64,000 bases of DNA from the NCBI RefSeq assembly GCF_034190915.1, contig NW_026947486.1, positions 107,166,812-107,230,811 of the forward strand, read 5' to 3'. Positions within the stretch are counted from its first letter, which is position 1; each line of letters opens with the position of its first letter. This DNA is from Cavia porcellus (taxonomy: Eukaryota; Chordata; Mammalia; Rodentia; Caviidae). This document shows, piece by piece, positions 11,510 through 23,224 of this stretch. The translations under genes and the position numbers were made by a program. Below the pieces are notes generated by a model. It was not told the origin of the DNA, did not search any database, and saw only the letters and a program-made list of their open reading frames with translations.

Positions 11510-11874
11510 TGTTATGATTTGAGTCTGGATGTCCTCCCAGAGCCTCATGCAGTAATGTGGGTAGGCTTCTAGAATTTGCAATTAATTCATGACCCAATGC
11601 TGGGATTACGGGTGTGACTACTATACTTACCCTAGCGTGGGTGTGGCCTACATGCAGTACAAGAGATAGAAAGAGTCTTCTCTCCATGCTCCTCCCTTTT
11701 TGCTCTTGTTGCTATTGCTATTTTTTGCCACCATGTGTCATGTGCCACCTTGTCTTAGTGCCAGCTGATTCCTGACTGAAACCTCCACAAATGGTGAGCT
11801 AAATAAATCTCTCCTTACTTAATTCTAAGCATTAGATATTTTGTCTCAGTAATGAGAGAAAAGTAACCAACACA
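11510..11874 (+). mobile_element. MaLR solo LTR with target duplication
   Basis: A 365-bp LTR from tgttatgatttgagtctgg to agtaaccaacaca. The flanking pentamers agcat (11505-11509) and agcgt (11875-11879) match at four of five positions. Inside are the family landmarks 'ctgactgaaacctccacaaa', 'gtgagctaaataaatct' (overlapping an AATAAA) and 'gatattttgtctcagtaatgag'. Confidence 0.85.
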
Positions 11875-11919
11875 AGCGTTGACTTGCCACTTTTATTTAA
11901 ATATGCTCTTTCTTGATGA

Positions 11920-12010
11920 CTCCCCAAGGGTTATGGCATATTTAATCCTCATAAACTACCTCTTTCTTTTAACTTCCCTGTTGTTTAAAACCCTGAGATG
12001 CAGAAAATAG
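11920..12010 (-). repeat. Possible MIR remnant, minus strand
   Basis: 'atttaatcctcataaactacctctttc...aaaaccctgagatgcagaaaat' follows the reverse MIR order (…cctcacaacaacc…ttttacagatgaggaaact). It is short and diverged. Confidence 0.4.
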
Positions 12011-12341
12011 TATCACTACTGAAGGGTTGTGTGTTTTTAAAAGACTAAATACAGTCCTGAAAGGTTGCACTGTACTGTTCAGTCACCAAGGAAAAAAGAT
12101 ATGCTGCCCCTTTTAGACTTAATTCAGGTGGTGGATACTCAAGGTAGCATAAAATATGTACTCAGTAAGAGAAAAGTTGAATAGTTCTCATTAACAAATA
12201 TCAGGGTAGTACTATGCTCTTCACTGGAGAAACAGGATAGTTTGATGAAGGATGAAGGGCCTGGGCCTCTTTGCCATCTTCCAGGATAGGTGGACCATGT
12301 CATATACCTGCTTTGCTGCTCACTGCACCAGCATCCCCTGG

Positions 12342-12396
12342 TTTTTGTTTTGCTTTGTTTTGTTTTGTTTTGTTTTGTTTTTGGTACTGGGCACAT
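12342..12396 (-). repeat. (TTTTG)n tract abutting an ID-like 3' end
   Basis: A (TTTTG)n run at 12342-12382 is followed by ttggtactggg, the reverse complement of cccagtaccaa, a common ID/dID SINE 3' end with an (AAAAC)n tail. The SINE body beyond it cannot be followed, so only the tail end is supported. Confidence 0.4.
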
Positions 12397-13209
12397 GCAC
12401 ATTCATCACCTCTGGGGGTTGGCCCCACACTGACTAGGTGCAACTTGCCAGTGCAAACACTGGGAATATAAAACTTAGTTCCTTGTCTGCATTTGTCTGT
12501 CATTTGTCTTTTTTGATTGATTGAAACTCCTGATTTGTTTCTTCCTCACATGATCTTTACGCATTATCCTCACACTCTGCTATGCTTTCTCTCCGCACTT
12601 CTTTGTCCAGCCAGAGGTTAAGGTGCATTACAATAGTTAATATTAACCATTATCATGGAGGGCCCTTGCTTTCCAAAAATTCACAGCCTAGTGGATGATG
12701 GGGTAGTGATGGAAAGTAGGTTGAGGAGATTCATAAATAAGTAAGAGAAATATAGTTTTCCTAACTGAATGCAGAATAAGATAAGAGAAGAAGGAGCGAG
12801 AGGAGTATGTGCAAACATCGCTGGAGATTATGTACATTGGTGGGAGCATAGGTAAAAAAGAGGTTTTCTAGAGTTGTTACAGGACATTTGAGCAGGGATT
12901 TGAAGAATAGATATTCACCAGATAAATAATAAATATGTACAGACACAGACATGAAGCCTTGCAATTAGCATGGTGGGTACAAAATATTACCATCAATTCG
13001 GTATTAGTGGAGCAACAGGGATCAATAGAAGATGACAGTAGTTAAGAATACATGAGTCTGGTACTAGAAGACCTTGAAAACTGCATTAGCATATACTTTT
13101 TCAAAATAACATAGAAAGTTTATGAAGATACAGATACTTAGGGCTAATCTATAATTAATATGCCATGGATCTCATGCATGCACACTTTTAGAATTGAGAC
13201 ATTTTACAG
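12397..13209. other. Mostly unassigned; ancient repeat-like segment inside
   Basis: Part of 12,650-12,960 ('tcacagcctagtggatgatgggg', 'gggatttgaagaatagat', 'acatgaagcc') resembles a common old mammalian interspersed repeat that I cannot name. No gene seen. Confidence 0.35.
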
Positions 13210-13598
13210 ATGAAAATGCAGTTCTTTGGGAGTGGAATCACCCAAGCCTTTTGGAGCTTGCAACCAGATTGCTTCAGAGGCTGAGCATGGAACTCTGGGA
13301 CTTAATGTTTGCCCTGCTGGATGCTGGACTTGCTTTGTTCCCAATGCTTTTTATTCCCCTGTTTGTAACTTTTGGAATGGTAATGTTTATCTTGTGCCTT
13401 TGCATTTCAGAAATGTTTAACCTTGTTTCATTTGTACAGGGGGTTACAGTTAAGAATTTGCCATAGATCTTGGAGGAGACTTGGGACTTGGACTTTTCAG
13501 CAATGCTGAAACTGTTAGAACTTTGGCAACTCTTGGAGGTGGACTAAATGTGTTTTGTATAAAGGGTGTACATGAGTCCTGGGGGCCAGGGGTAGATT
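13210..13598 (+). mobile_element. MaLR internal region, 3' part
   Basis: It ends 'gggggccaggggtagat' directly against a MaLR LTR, as MaLR internal regions do. Read on the minus strand, the internal region of the provirus at 47.2-47.7 kb gives the same series of landmarks ('gctgggcatggaa', 'gggactcaatatttgccctgctg', 'cagcaatgctgaaactctta'). MaLR internals carry no functional genes, so the 90- and 75-codon frames here are incidental. Confidence 0.8.
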
Positions 13599-13939
13599 GT
13601 CATGGTTTATGTTGGTGGCCCCCAGGCCTCATGAGTTTGCATTGTGCATTTGTTATTGGTTCATTGTCTAGTGCTTGGATTGATGGTGTCAGTGTTACAC
13701 CCACCTAGGGGTAGAGCCAGGACGTGATGTACTGCAGGAAAAGGTGTGTCTTGCTCTTTTGCCAGTTCCTGCTTGCTGTTTGCAGATGCCATGAACTGTG
13801 GTCCTGCCATGCCCGCCTGCCTTGGAGCCAATTGAGTATGGACTGAAACCTCCAAAAACTGTAAGAAATAAACCTTTCCTTTTCCAACTTTGGGCTTCAG
13901 GTATTTTGTCTCAGTGACCAGTAAAAAGTAACTAAAACA
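13599..13939 (+). mobile_element. MaLR LTR
   Basis: A 341-bp LTR from tgtcatggtttatgttgg to aagtaactaaaaca, very like the LTR at 53,464-53,814. MaLR internal sequence lies on its left. On its right, 'ggagactggtctagataag' looks like an internal-region start (compare ggaaattggtaccagagaag at 3,121). The flanking pentamers do not match, consistent with it not being a solo LTR. Confidence 0.85.
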
Positions 13940-13964
13940 GGAGACTGGTCTAGATAAGATGCTA

Positions 13965-14805
13965 TTGTTTCAAGAAGCAGTATTGAAATGGCAAGCAGAA
14001 ACACTGAAATAACACCCAGGATTTGGAGCCAGATTTATATACATTGATGGACACTGATCAGGATCATTCTCAGAATGATCAGGTTCTAATCTCTGCTGGT
14101 CTAGGGCTTATATGTGATAAGCAAGCAGGACATACAGAGGCAGAATGACTTGTCAATTGGGGATTGGTTTACACAGAGTGCATCATAGTGACCAACTCTG
14201 CATCATAGTGAGCAGCCATTTCTAAGAGACAGGAGCAATTAGATAGAACTGGAACAGGAAACTAACAACATGAAATACAATGGCTGGGGTGTGTTATGGC
14301 TTAACTCTAACCAATGCGCCTCCGTCTTGTTCTGTATGCGCTGTCTCGATAGGGTTAAGTTTCTAATTATTGTAAAAGCTTAAGTTTCAGCTTCTTGTGA
14401 CTTTCCTACCCCCTTTACACATGTTATTGCTAGTCAGCTGTTCTGAGATAATTAACTCCCCTACCCCTTTTCTGCATGTTATTGCAGGTGTGCTATACTG
14501 AGATAATGTTTAACTGCAGGAGTAGGAGTTAAACTATAGGAGTAGCAGAATGCACCAAGAGCTCCAGATGTTATCAGAACTAAGTCAACAGCTTTACAGC
14601 TTTGTGGTTTTTAGCTTTAAATATCCCTCCCTTAGTCTTTTAGGTGCACAGTCTCTGGGTCGATCCTGAGGGGTCTGCATCGCCATGCCTGGAATAAAGC
14701 CTTTGCTCCAAATTTCTTAATTTCTTGCTTTCTTGGATTTTATTCTGGGTCCAAGCTATCTCAGGGGGTGCATTTTCTGATACAGTATTACAAATTTTAG
14801 ATTAA
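13965..14805 (+). repeat. Unnamed interspersed repeat (copy 1), split by an LTR
   Basis: The parts 13,965-14,289 and 14,764-14,805 are homologous to 61,438-61,770: shared blocks include 'aagcagaaacactgaaa', 'ggatttggag', 'actgatcagga', 'gcagaatgacttgtca' and 'gcattttctg'. I do not recognise the family. This copy has a local duplication of a 'gcatcatagtga' segment (about 14,176-14,205) that is single in the other copy. No coding content. Confidence 0.75.
14290..14763 (+). mobile_element. Solo LTR, class I ERV-like
   Basis: A 474-bp element from tgtgttatggcttaac to ccaagctatctca, bounded by TG...CA and flanked by gggg on both sides (14286-14289 and 14764-14767), a 4-bp duplication typical of gammaretrovirus-like class I elements. 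It has promoter-like features in LTR order: CCAAT at 14311-14315, an AT-rich box near 14,616, and AATAAA at 14693-14698. Two direct repeats of about 55 bp (14405-14459, 14460-14514) sit in the presumed U3. It has no internal region, so it is a recombined solo LTR. Confidence 0.75.
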
Positions 14806-15744
14806 AGTTTCTGTTTCTGAATATCAGATAGAATAAGTCAGGGTCTCTGATAGGGCTTGAGTACTTGATGTATTATTGACATATAGCTCTAAGCACAAAC
14901 AAAACAATGATCCAATTATGAGAGATGGCTGTGGCATCAGGTTAGAGGTGCTCTGACAGTGACTCACTTCTCACTTTCCCAAGATGTCTTAATGTTGTTT
15001 ACATCCCCCTATTTGAGGTCCAAATTGGTTTGTAGTGACTGATTCTGTAAGTGAAGCTGGTGGCCTCAGGTGTTGGAACGAGAGGTCAGAAGAAGCTGGA
15101 AGCCAGGCAGGATTTTGTAGGGCTGGACGAAAGTATTGGTAAGCAGGGGTAGAGGACCTGCTGTGGAACTGCAGTTTAACACTATGAACTTTTCAAATGT
15201 TTCCAGCCATGAAAGATTCATTCTTCCAGAAGGAGAAAGTTATAAAGTACATATACATACCAAATTAGTTTAGTGCGTTTTAGTTGTTCAGTAGATCCAA
15301 TTCACAATTGACTATACCAGTCATGATAACAAAGTGGCCAGGTACGGCACACAAAGCTATTAAACATGTGTGAAAGAACCTAAGATGGAAAAAATTACGA
15401 TACCTTCATTCATAGCTTCGTAATCTGCTGCCACCAAATCTGTTTCTCATACATTGTGTCACAGTAAAATCTTTGACAAACATTTTTCCCTCTGATTAAT
15501 ATAGTAGTCATTGCCTAAAGGATACAGTGTTTGAACAAAACTTTTCATATCAAGTTTTAACTTCTTATTAAGTGTAGATATTGCAACATTCCTTGAGAAA
15601 ATGTGTCCACAATATCTCTTTACTATAGCTAATCATTGTATTTTGTTTTTACATATTCACTATTTGTCTTGTCTGATTGTTGGTTATAGATGCCCTCTAA
15701 CTTAATAACTTAATAATGAAACGCACTCACCATCTGAATTTTCC
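14806..15744. other. Unassigned DNA
   Basis: No gene or named repeat could be supported. Confidence 0.5.
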
Positions 15745-16115
15745 TATTTTAGGTCACTATGATGGCCATAATAAAATCCCACATATTGAGCAACTTAAAT
15801 AATGGACATTTATTTTCTCACAGTTCTAGAGGCACAAAGACTGAGATCACCATTTTGCTATGTTTGGTTTCTTCCAAGACCCTTGCATGACTTGTAGTTG
15901 ATCACTATCAGTGTTTTATCATGGTAGTCCGGGGTTTCTGCTTTTACATTCTCATTGAGATTGGGTTAAAACTTACTTTTAAGATCTCTTACTGTTAAGA
16001 TCTTTGAAGTGACTTATCTCTTTAAGACCCTGCCTCCAAATATGGTTACATTCTGATGTAACAGAGCCTAAGACTTCAACATATAATTTTGGATGGGGGA
16101 CACATTCAGCTAAGA
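15745..16115 (-). mobile_element. MLT1 LTR, minus strand
   Basis: The reverse MLT1 order is clear: 'tgatggccataataaaatccca', 'ttattttctcacagttctagaggc', 'ctttaagaccctgcctccaaatatggttacattctgatgtaac', 'gacttcaacatataattttggatgggggacacattcagc'. Substitutions are many, but the whole LTR is present. Confidence 0.85.
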
Positions 16116-16329
16116 TTTTTTTTCTTGTATTCTTTCTTTCCTTGTCTTTTTTCTTTTATATATTTTTCTATTTCTGTTAAATTTGACATCTCTTCGGATA
16201 TGTGAAACACTGTTTTCTTTTGCTGCCACCTCTGTAGGAAACATGTTCTGACTGGCACAGAGGAAAATGTCATGCTGAGGCACTGGCCGTGTGTAACCTG
16301 TTCTCCACTGCTGGCCATTTTCAGTTATT

Positions 16330-16632
16330 GCCAGTGCTGCTGCTGTTATGGATAATGCTTCATTGAGCATCTTTGTGCACATGGCTTTCTGCTTCTGCTA
16401 AATTATTTTCTTGGAATAAAGAATGGGATTACTGGGTCATTTTTATGACTCTTGGTATATTTTGCTGTATTGCTTTTTAAATGGGTTATGTCTATGTACA
16501 ACTGCCAGCAGCATATGAGTGTATAACTTCTCTACCATACTGGCATTTTGTGTTATGGCTAAAATTTTTAATTTACTAGGTGTAGAATATTGTACTATTA
16601 CAGTTTTAATTTGCATTGATGCTGAGGTTATA
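16330..16632 (-). mobile_element. L1 LINE fragment, minus strand
   Basis: 'ggataatgcttcattgagcatctttgtgcac', 'gggattactgggtca', 'actgccagcagcatatgagtg' and 'ttttaatttgcattgatgctgaggtt' are antisense L1 3' landmarks in the proper order. The purine/pyrimidine-rich stretch 16,116-16,330 is unassigned. Confidence 0.7.
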
Positions 16633-18013
16633 TAGTGTCATTTTTGTTCATAAATTAGAATGAGTCACATAAAATATCAAAACATCATTATCAAAGCATC
16701 AATTTCAAGATCAAATTAGTTCAAGTTATTTTACCAGTTAACAAAATTATGCCAGCACACCTTTGATGAGATCCAGCTCTCTACCACGCACTGTGCTAGA
16801 GATAGAGGAAAGATTCAAAGGCAGTTAGGATTCTTATGTGTAGAACAGGAGATGCTGGGAGGAGGTGGGAAGAGAGGGAAAGGGGATGAATCAAGCAATT
16901 GAGATATGTCATGCACTTGTACCAGCTTCCCACACTGAATGTAATCATTATATAATGCAAACATATACTACTAAAAGTTTTGAAAATGTGAAAAACAAAT
17001 AGGAGGTGCATGTTAGCTTCATTGCTTAAATGTTTCAAGGAAAAAAAGAGATGTTTTATAAGTGTCCAATGCTGATACAGTTAATTTAAAGCTGATCAGA
17101 CTCCAGTGTCAGGATTCTACCAAAACGTGATGTTTGAAAGGAGTATTTGAGCACAGTTTACTCAAAGACTAGTAGAAGATAAGGTAATTGAGAAGGAATA
17201 AAATTAGCAATGGTAAAAGACTTGGAAACCACTACCCTCCCTATGCCTAAATGAACCATGGTGGAAAAGCCTTACTGAAACAAAATGAAACTTTAGAAGA
17301 GAGGCCACCACACGGGAGTGATAGCCTTACGTAGAGAGATTACAGTCACTGCTCAATAGTGCTCCCATCCAGCTCTCCAATATTTTGTCAGAGTGTTGTC
17401 ACAGGGGCGGAGCCCAGCAGAAAGCAGAACATGAATGGCCCTATGAGCTGTCCAGTGAGTCAGACTACCAGAGCTTAAAACAGGGCACAGAAAGACAGAG
17501 AATGGATCCACAGGAACAAAGGAGAACTGTCCAGCACATGTTCTTCACTACCTCTGAAAAAAAAAACCAATAAAACTATTTCTCCTCCAAAGGAGTAATG
17601 TGAAAACACCTACTCAGAAAATGACCTAAAGCAACTTGCTTGGAACTAATAATGTTGTGTCACTTGGGGCAGATTTTGTTAATGGCACAAGTTCCCAGGA
17701 AATTGGCTGCTGAAGTAATGTTCAAATTTGGCAAGTGGTAGAATTGGCCAGAGGGAGAAATCTAATCAGAGTCCATCAGGACTCAGGTGGGCATTTTGAC
17801 AATATTATGTCAAATTGGGATGATTCATGTCTTTCAATTAGAAAGTGACAATCTCATTCAAGTTACCTTAAATCATGGAGTTATTGGAATTTGCTACAGT
17901 AACTAGGCTCTGGCGCTCTGTTCCTCCAGGCCACTAGGTTGTCACTGTTGATGCAGGGTTCTCTCACAGCATCTGGGCTTCCCTTTCTTCACTCTAATAA
18001 TTTCTTCTACTAC
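16633..18013. other. Unassigned DNA, 1.4 kb
   Basis: No gene supported. A somewhat GC-richer part, 17,290-17,560, carries a 62-codon frame without recognisable features. Confidence 0.5.
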
Positions 18014-18362
18014 TACTATGGTTTTAATGTTCCATTTCTCCAAAATTCGTATTTTGAGGCCCACACCCAACGTGATAGTAGTAAGAAGTGGGGATCTGGG
18101 GAGATAAGTCAGAAAGAAAGACCCCTCATGAATAGGACTGGGGACTTAGTTAAAGAAGCCCAAGGAAGTTTGTTTGCCTCTTCTACCATGTGGATATACA
18201 GTGCGAAGCTGCCTTCTGTGACAGCTAGGCCCTCACCTGCTATCAAATCTAAAAACAACTTGATTGTGGATTACACAACCTTCTGAACTGTGAGCAACAT
18301 ATCAGCACTATTTATAAGCTCCTCCCTGAGTTTATAGTGCTTTGATTATAATAGCCAAAACA
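18014..18362 (+). mobile_element. MLT1 LTR
   Basis: The classic MLT1 layout is readable: 'tggttttaatgttccatttctccaaaattcgtattttgagg', 'cccctcatgaataggactggggac', 'cttctaccatgtggatatacag', 'ggccctcacctgctatcaaatct', 'cttctgaactgtgag', and the end 'ttataatagccaaaaca'. The 115-codon frame at 17,939-18,286 runs through this LTR and is an accident of its composition. Confidence 0.85.
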
Positions 18363-18651
18363 GGCGAATGCTCCTACCCACAAGATTTTCTTGTTATCCA
18401 GTCAGTTTCTGGCACAAAAAATTTTAATCTACCTACAATTACCTAAGGAGAGTAACTACCCTTGGGACAGGCCTTGCACTCATGATGCATTCAGTGCTAT
18501 CTGGTTTAACAAATAGTCCAATGATGTGTTGATTAGCAAGGGCCAGCAGACACAGTCATTTTCCTTAGAACAGGGCAGCGAGAAAGACGGAACTCAGTAC
18601 AAAAGAGCCAGATGCAAAATCATAAAACTTTCCTATAGGAAACAAATCTCA

Positions 18652-18754
18652 GGGGCTGGGGATTTAGCTCAGCAGCATAAGCACCTGCCTTGCAAGTAGG
18701 CAATCATGAGTTCGATCCCTGGTACCGATAAAAAGTTAAAAAAAAAAAAAGAGT
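18652..18754 (+). mobile_element. ID SINE with 11-bp target duplication
   Basis: The tRNA-Ala-derived body starts ggggctggggatttagctca, has a B box in 'gagttcgatccctgg', ends ggtaccgataaaaa, and has an A tail to 18750. The target duplication aaacaaatctc is perfect at 18640-18650 and 18755-18765. Its anticodon arm has one wobble change (gtagg instead of gcagg). Confidence 0.97.
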
Positions 18755-18765
18755 AAACAAATCTC

Positions 18766-21700
18766 CCCCATATTCACACCAGTCGAGATGGGCTGCTACT
18801 TCTTATGCCCTTCCATAACATTTTTCAAGTTTATTGAGGTTCCACTTATGTATGGTTTCGAATACATGTTTTGATTGCTAAAGTTTTAACACAGAAACAC
18901 ACATGTGAAATCATTATGAGAAGCAAGATATGAACACGTATACCAACTTCAAAACTTTTGCTATTGTCATTTAGAGGGATGGATGACAAATATACTGTTC
19001 TCCAGTTGGTTTGTGTCTAATGACAGATACACAAAAAACACACTTCAGATGAGCAGGGAGGAATGAAATAAGGATTTGGTATTCTACTGAATCATGGAGC
19101 ACTGAACCTTTACCTTTCAGTGCTCCGTGTTACAGATTATGAGAGAAATAGTGTTGGGCTCCTTTTTTGGATCCCGTGCCCATGACCATCCCTGGATCAG
19201 CAAGCATAGCCAATGAATCAGAAATCTCAGATAGAACCATGGCCACTGGTAACCTATTAACCCTGGCATATTGGGACATTCTTAAATTGTAAGTTGGACT
19301 GCCACTGAAAAAGATGATTTCTATAAGACAATAAAGGTTACAAGACTCATTCAACACAAAATATGAACTTTGGTTTGGTTTCTTTTTTTCCAGTCTACCA
19401 CATTTGCTTTGTTCTGTGGAACTTCTGTTGGGTAGGAATTCTAAGTGGTAGTAATTTGCCTTTTTCTAGGAACTTACAAAGTGGATATTTTATCATCAAA
19501 TCAAGATTTCTAAATTAGCTGTCCTTAATTTATTACTCGTTTTAAAATTGTCTACTTAACAGTTAATGCCAATAAATTTGCATGTCTCCTCAGTTCTAAA
19601 ACTTAGTGAACTAAACACATATACAATGAACTTCTTTCTTCAGGAGTCTCTATATAACCAATTTTGAATGTGTATTTTTTATTATACCTGTGGGTAATTG
19701 TGGATATGATATAAATATTCTGTGGGTAGAAAATCAAATTTGTATCAGTCTGTAGTAGTTCTTAGGACCAGGAAGAGAGAAAATACATTTTGGATGTACT
19801 GCCATTCTGGTCCATAAACTAGATGAAATGAAGAAAAATTAGAGAGGCTAAAAATGGTATGAATTATATTTAGTTTTAGTCTGGAAAGTATGTTGATTGG
19901 TACCATCTTATTTACAGTTCTTAAGGGCATGAAGAGTTTCTAAAAAGAGAGCAGAGATGATTTTTTCCTTTGCAGAAAAACATCACAACATAATGTATTA
20001 TACTTACATCAAGGGAAAGGTGTTGTTAGGTCATGGAAAAGATTTTTTGTTTGTCATGATGAAGTGTTAGAGTGGCTAATTTAGGATGGTTATGTGGTAC
20101 ATCCTTTTTTTGAGAGCTATAGCAAAAGGCAAATAAACACTGATCCTTGATAGCTCATACATTGTACCAAAGCTTAGAAAATAAGGTAATCTCTCAAACT
20201 GTGTGCAACTCTTCAACTCTAGTATTTCTCTGATGTCTTCGAAATATTCCTGTAATAGTAGTGAGGGTCACATAAAACCTTCTTTAGAAAGAGAAACCTT
20301 GTAAGATATTTTGCCAGAGCCTTTGTAGCTTAGTTCTCTCTCAAGTCAATGCTAAATATGGACTAAATTATTAACACTGATATGCACTATATATGCATTG
20401 TACATAAAATTAGAGAATTTTTCTAGTCTATTTTATGTCATTTACTGGGCTTAATTAACTCAGAATTTGAAGTAATGATAGCAGTTTTTATAGCTCTTTA
20501 TTCTAGTGAATACAATAATTATTAATAGCAAGCAGAAATTGTAACAGTAGAGATATTAGTTTAATAATAATTTTAATAATAACTTTACTTTCTTTACAGA
20601 AAGTCCATAGAGACTCTCTTGCCACCTCCCTGCAAAGTCATAAAAAGACACATGGAAAGGAACTAGAATGTAAAGAAAGTTGAATTATGCTCTGTATTCT
20701 GGTCAGTAGTAGAAATATAATTGTAGATGGGCCTTGGGTTGGGTGTTTATAGAAATCACCACCCAATAAAAAGATAGAGTGAAATAAAGATATTTGGGGA
20801 AGAAGCTTAGTATCTCCCGTATTCAAATGCTTTTCAAAACACCTTGCTAACCTATGAGAATAAAGTATTGAGCTTCTGAATCACCATCCTCGGAGTTTTT
20901 GAAGGGCTTTATGGGGCCTGCACATTGTAAAGACCATGCCCCACATCAAAGGAAAAGGAAAACGGCAACCCCTGGCAAAGTCCTCTGAAAAGAGGCTGAA
21001 ATAAAGTCTTCATGAAATAGCACTTGGCAAAGTTTGGTTAGACTGAAGTATCCTCAAGGTCAGCAAAATTTTTCAGCTTCACCACCGAGAGGATTACGAG
21101 AAAGCAGTATCACACTTAAATTACAGTATAAGTTAAGGCCTAACTCATGGGATAGGTCACAGAGATGCAGTGATGCTTTCCAGAGGAAGATGTCATCAGG
21201 TGTGCAATGCAGTGTGCTAAGAGTTATAGTCCCAGTCTGGACAAAAACAATGCTCTTGTCCTAGAAGACCTAGAAGACCAGGAGAGGGGGCCAGCCACTG
21301 ACTAGTTAGTGAGCTATTAAAGAGCAGCTGGTTAAGTTCTATGGGGTGAGAAATGTGAAGGGTTGGGTACAGAGCAAAAGACATTTCAACCGAGTTGGGC
21401 AGGATGAATTAGGTGGCAGCAGATTGGAAGTATTTGCTACTTTATGTGCTCCATGACACAAGCCCTCTTGTGATACAATGACTAAGAAGTATTGCATGAA
21501 TTTTAATTTTCTTTAATGTTTCATTCTTTTTATATATCAGTTAAAATTATCTCTTGCAATATACCACTGCCAGAAAAGTTTAAAAAAAGGCAAATTCCTC
21601 CAAGTCCTTATTCAATAGGTAATTTCCTACATGAATGAGATGGTGTCAAATGGAACATATTTGTTCATTCAAAAAAAATTACATGTTAATGCCTCCAGGA

Positions 21701-22149
21701 GAACTCAAGAAAGAATTCACCAGAGAGAACTTAGAAAATACTTCACTGAGGCCCACTGTGCTGCCCTTGCCAAGGCAAAGGACAGGCAATTTTCTGTGAC
21801 TAATTGAAAAACACAAAGAACATTAATATGAAAAATGAAAGCATAATGTGTGATACAACAGACAGTGAAACGATTCACATAATTGATTGCTCTTCAAGGT
21901 AACATGTTCTTTTCTACATTTTAGGAATTTTTTTCCCCTGTGGCCCAGTCTGTCACATCCCTTGAAAGGTTATGTATTCAATTCTCTTTATCCTTGTGTT
22001 TCAAATAGTGCTGCTGCCATGCTCACAATTTAGAAAAAAATACAGAGCATGGTCAAATACATCTGTGTTGACATAGTTTTCATATGGAAAATCATGAGAC
22101 ACATGTTAATAAAATGATTGCAGTAATAGTCGTCTTCTTTGAAAATTAG
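18766..22149. other. Unassigned DNA, 3.4 kb
   Basis: No gene, SINE or LTR recognised over this long block. A perfect 11-bp inverted repeat (ggagcactgaa at 19096-19106, ttcagtgctcc at 19116-19126, 9-nt loop) is the only structure noted. It may be largely unique sequence. Confidence 0.5.
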
Positions 22150-22335
22150 TAACAAGTCAATGTTGGAACTGAGGTTCAGTTGTAGCTCCAGTGAATACTA
22201 TCTGTGTGAACCTGGACAAGTCATTTAACTCCGTATGACAGTTTCTTCATCAGTACAATGGGAATAATAAGGTTGTTCTTTCTTGTAATGTTACAAAAAC
22301 CAAATGAAAGAGTTCTGGTGAAAGCATATTGAAAT
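22150..22335 (+). repeat. MIR SINE remnant
   Basis: It contains the MIR core in order: 'tgtgtgaacctggacaagtcatttaact', 'cagtttcttcatcagtacaatgggaataataa', 'ggttgt'. A fossil plus-strand copy. Confidence 0.8.
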
Positions 22336-22799
22336 AAAGATGAGAGATGAAATAAACATGAAAGCTAATATTAAGATAAACCTAAATAATTTCTCTGTTG
22401 TTGCATTAGGTCATACTAGCTCATCAAAAGGGACCACTTTTCAGATATTCTTCTTCTTGTAGTTCAAAACAGAATATAGCCAATTGCATTACTTTACCGC
22501 ATGGAAAGCTTTTCACTCCAGAGGACAGGCAGTTTCACAGAAATGCTTTCTGCTATAGAAGCAACTAAAAGGTCTCCGCATCCCATCTATGGTTTTGAGT
22601 AGTAAAACAGAGAAATGGATACAAGGACTAACTGGAAAACATAGTGGTCATTGTGTAATGACGAGGCAAGTCTGCATTTCTTTTATTTTCCAAAATATTT
22701 TGGAGTATGACAGCATATTAGGAGCAATGTCCTTACTTCGCTCTGCACAACCATGCAGGGATAGCCTGCTTGAAAGTCTAGAAGTTAGTATTTGTAGCA
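22336..22799. other. Unassigned DNA between two MIR copies
   Basis: Nothing recognised; overlapping short frames on both strands look like chance. Confidence 0.5.
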
Positions 22800-22968
22800 T
22801 ATTGCAAGAAGGGGATTGCAGGTGGGAAAATCTGGCTTTAGATCCCAATTTTGCCATTTAATAGCTATGTGATCTAGAGTAAGTTATTAAAATTCTGTGC
22901 TCCAGTTTCCACATCAGTTAAATGAATGATGTTAGTACATAACTCATTTAGGGATGTTGTTAAGACTG

Positions 22969-22971
<3 letters not shown>
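22800..22971 (+). repeat. MIR SINE remnant
   Basis: 'ttttgccatttaatagctatgtgatctagagtaagtt', 'cagtttccacatcagttaaatgaatgat' and 'gttgttaagact' give the MIR order. The 3' end runs into the TA/GA microsatellite. Confidence 0.8.

Positions 22972-23044
<73 letters not shown>
22972..23044. repeat. Compound (TA)n(GA)n microsatellite
   Basis: An uninterrupted TA run spans 22972-23014, followed directly by GA to 23044. It lies at the 3' end of a MIR copy. Confidence 0.98.
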
Positions 23045-23046
<2 letters not shown>

Positions 23047-23224
23047 CTGAGCCCTTCAGTGTTAACAAGCATTAACTATTTTATGGTAGTTATCCATTAA
23101 TAACAGGGAGACAAGGGGCAGTAGGAGGCCATTTTAAGTGAGAACCATCCTACAGTAGTGTGGAGTTAATGTAATGGGGCTTCAAGGAGCATTAGAAACT
23201 GATTCAAAGCCCAGCTCTGGCATT

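Noticed and set aside
13194..13466. 90-codon plus frame with a hydrophobic stretch
   Set aside because: It lies wholly in MaLR internal sequence that is homologous to the antisense provirus at 47 kb; MaLR internals are non-coding and the frame is not kept there.
17939..18286. 115-codon plus frame, one of the longest in the window
   Set aside because: It runs through an MLT1 LTR whose landmarks are clear; there is no start context or domain.
18652..18754. tRNA-Ala gene
   Set aside because: The tRNA-like part is an ID SINE: it has an A tail and target-site duplications, and its T stem does not pair.
22874..23068. Leu-Ser / Tyr-Ile repeat frame
   Set aside because: An artefact of the (TA)n(GA)n microsatellite.
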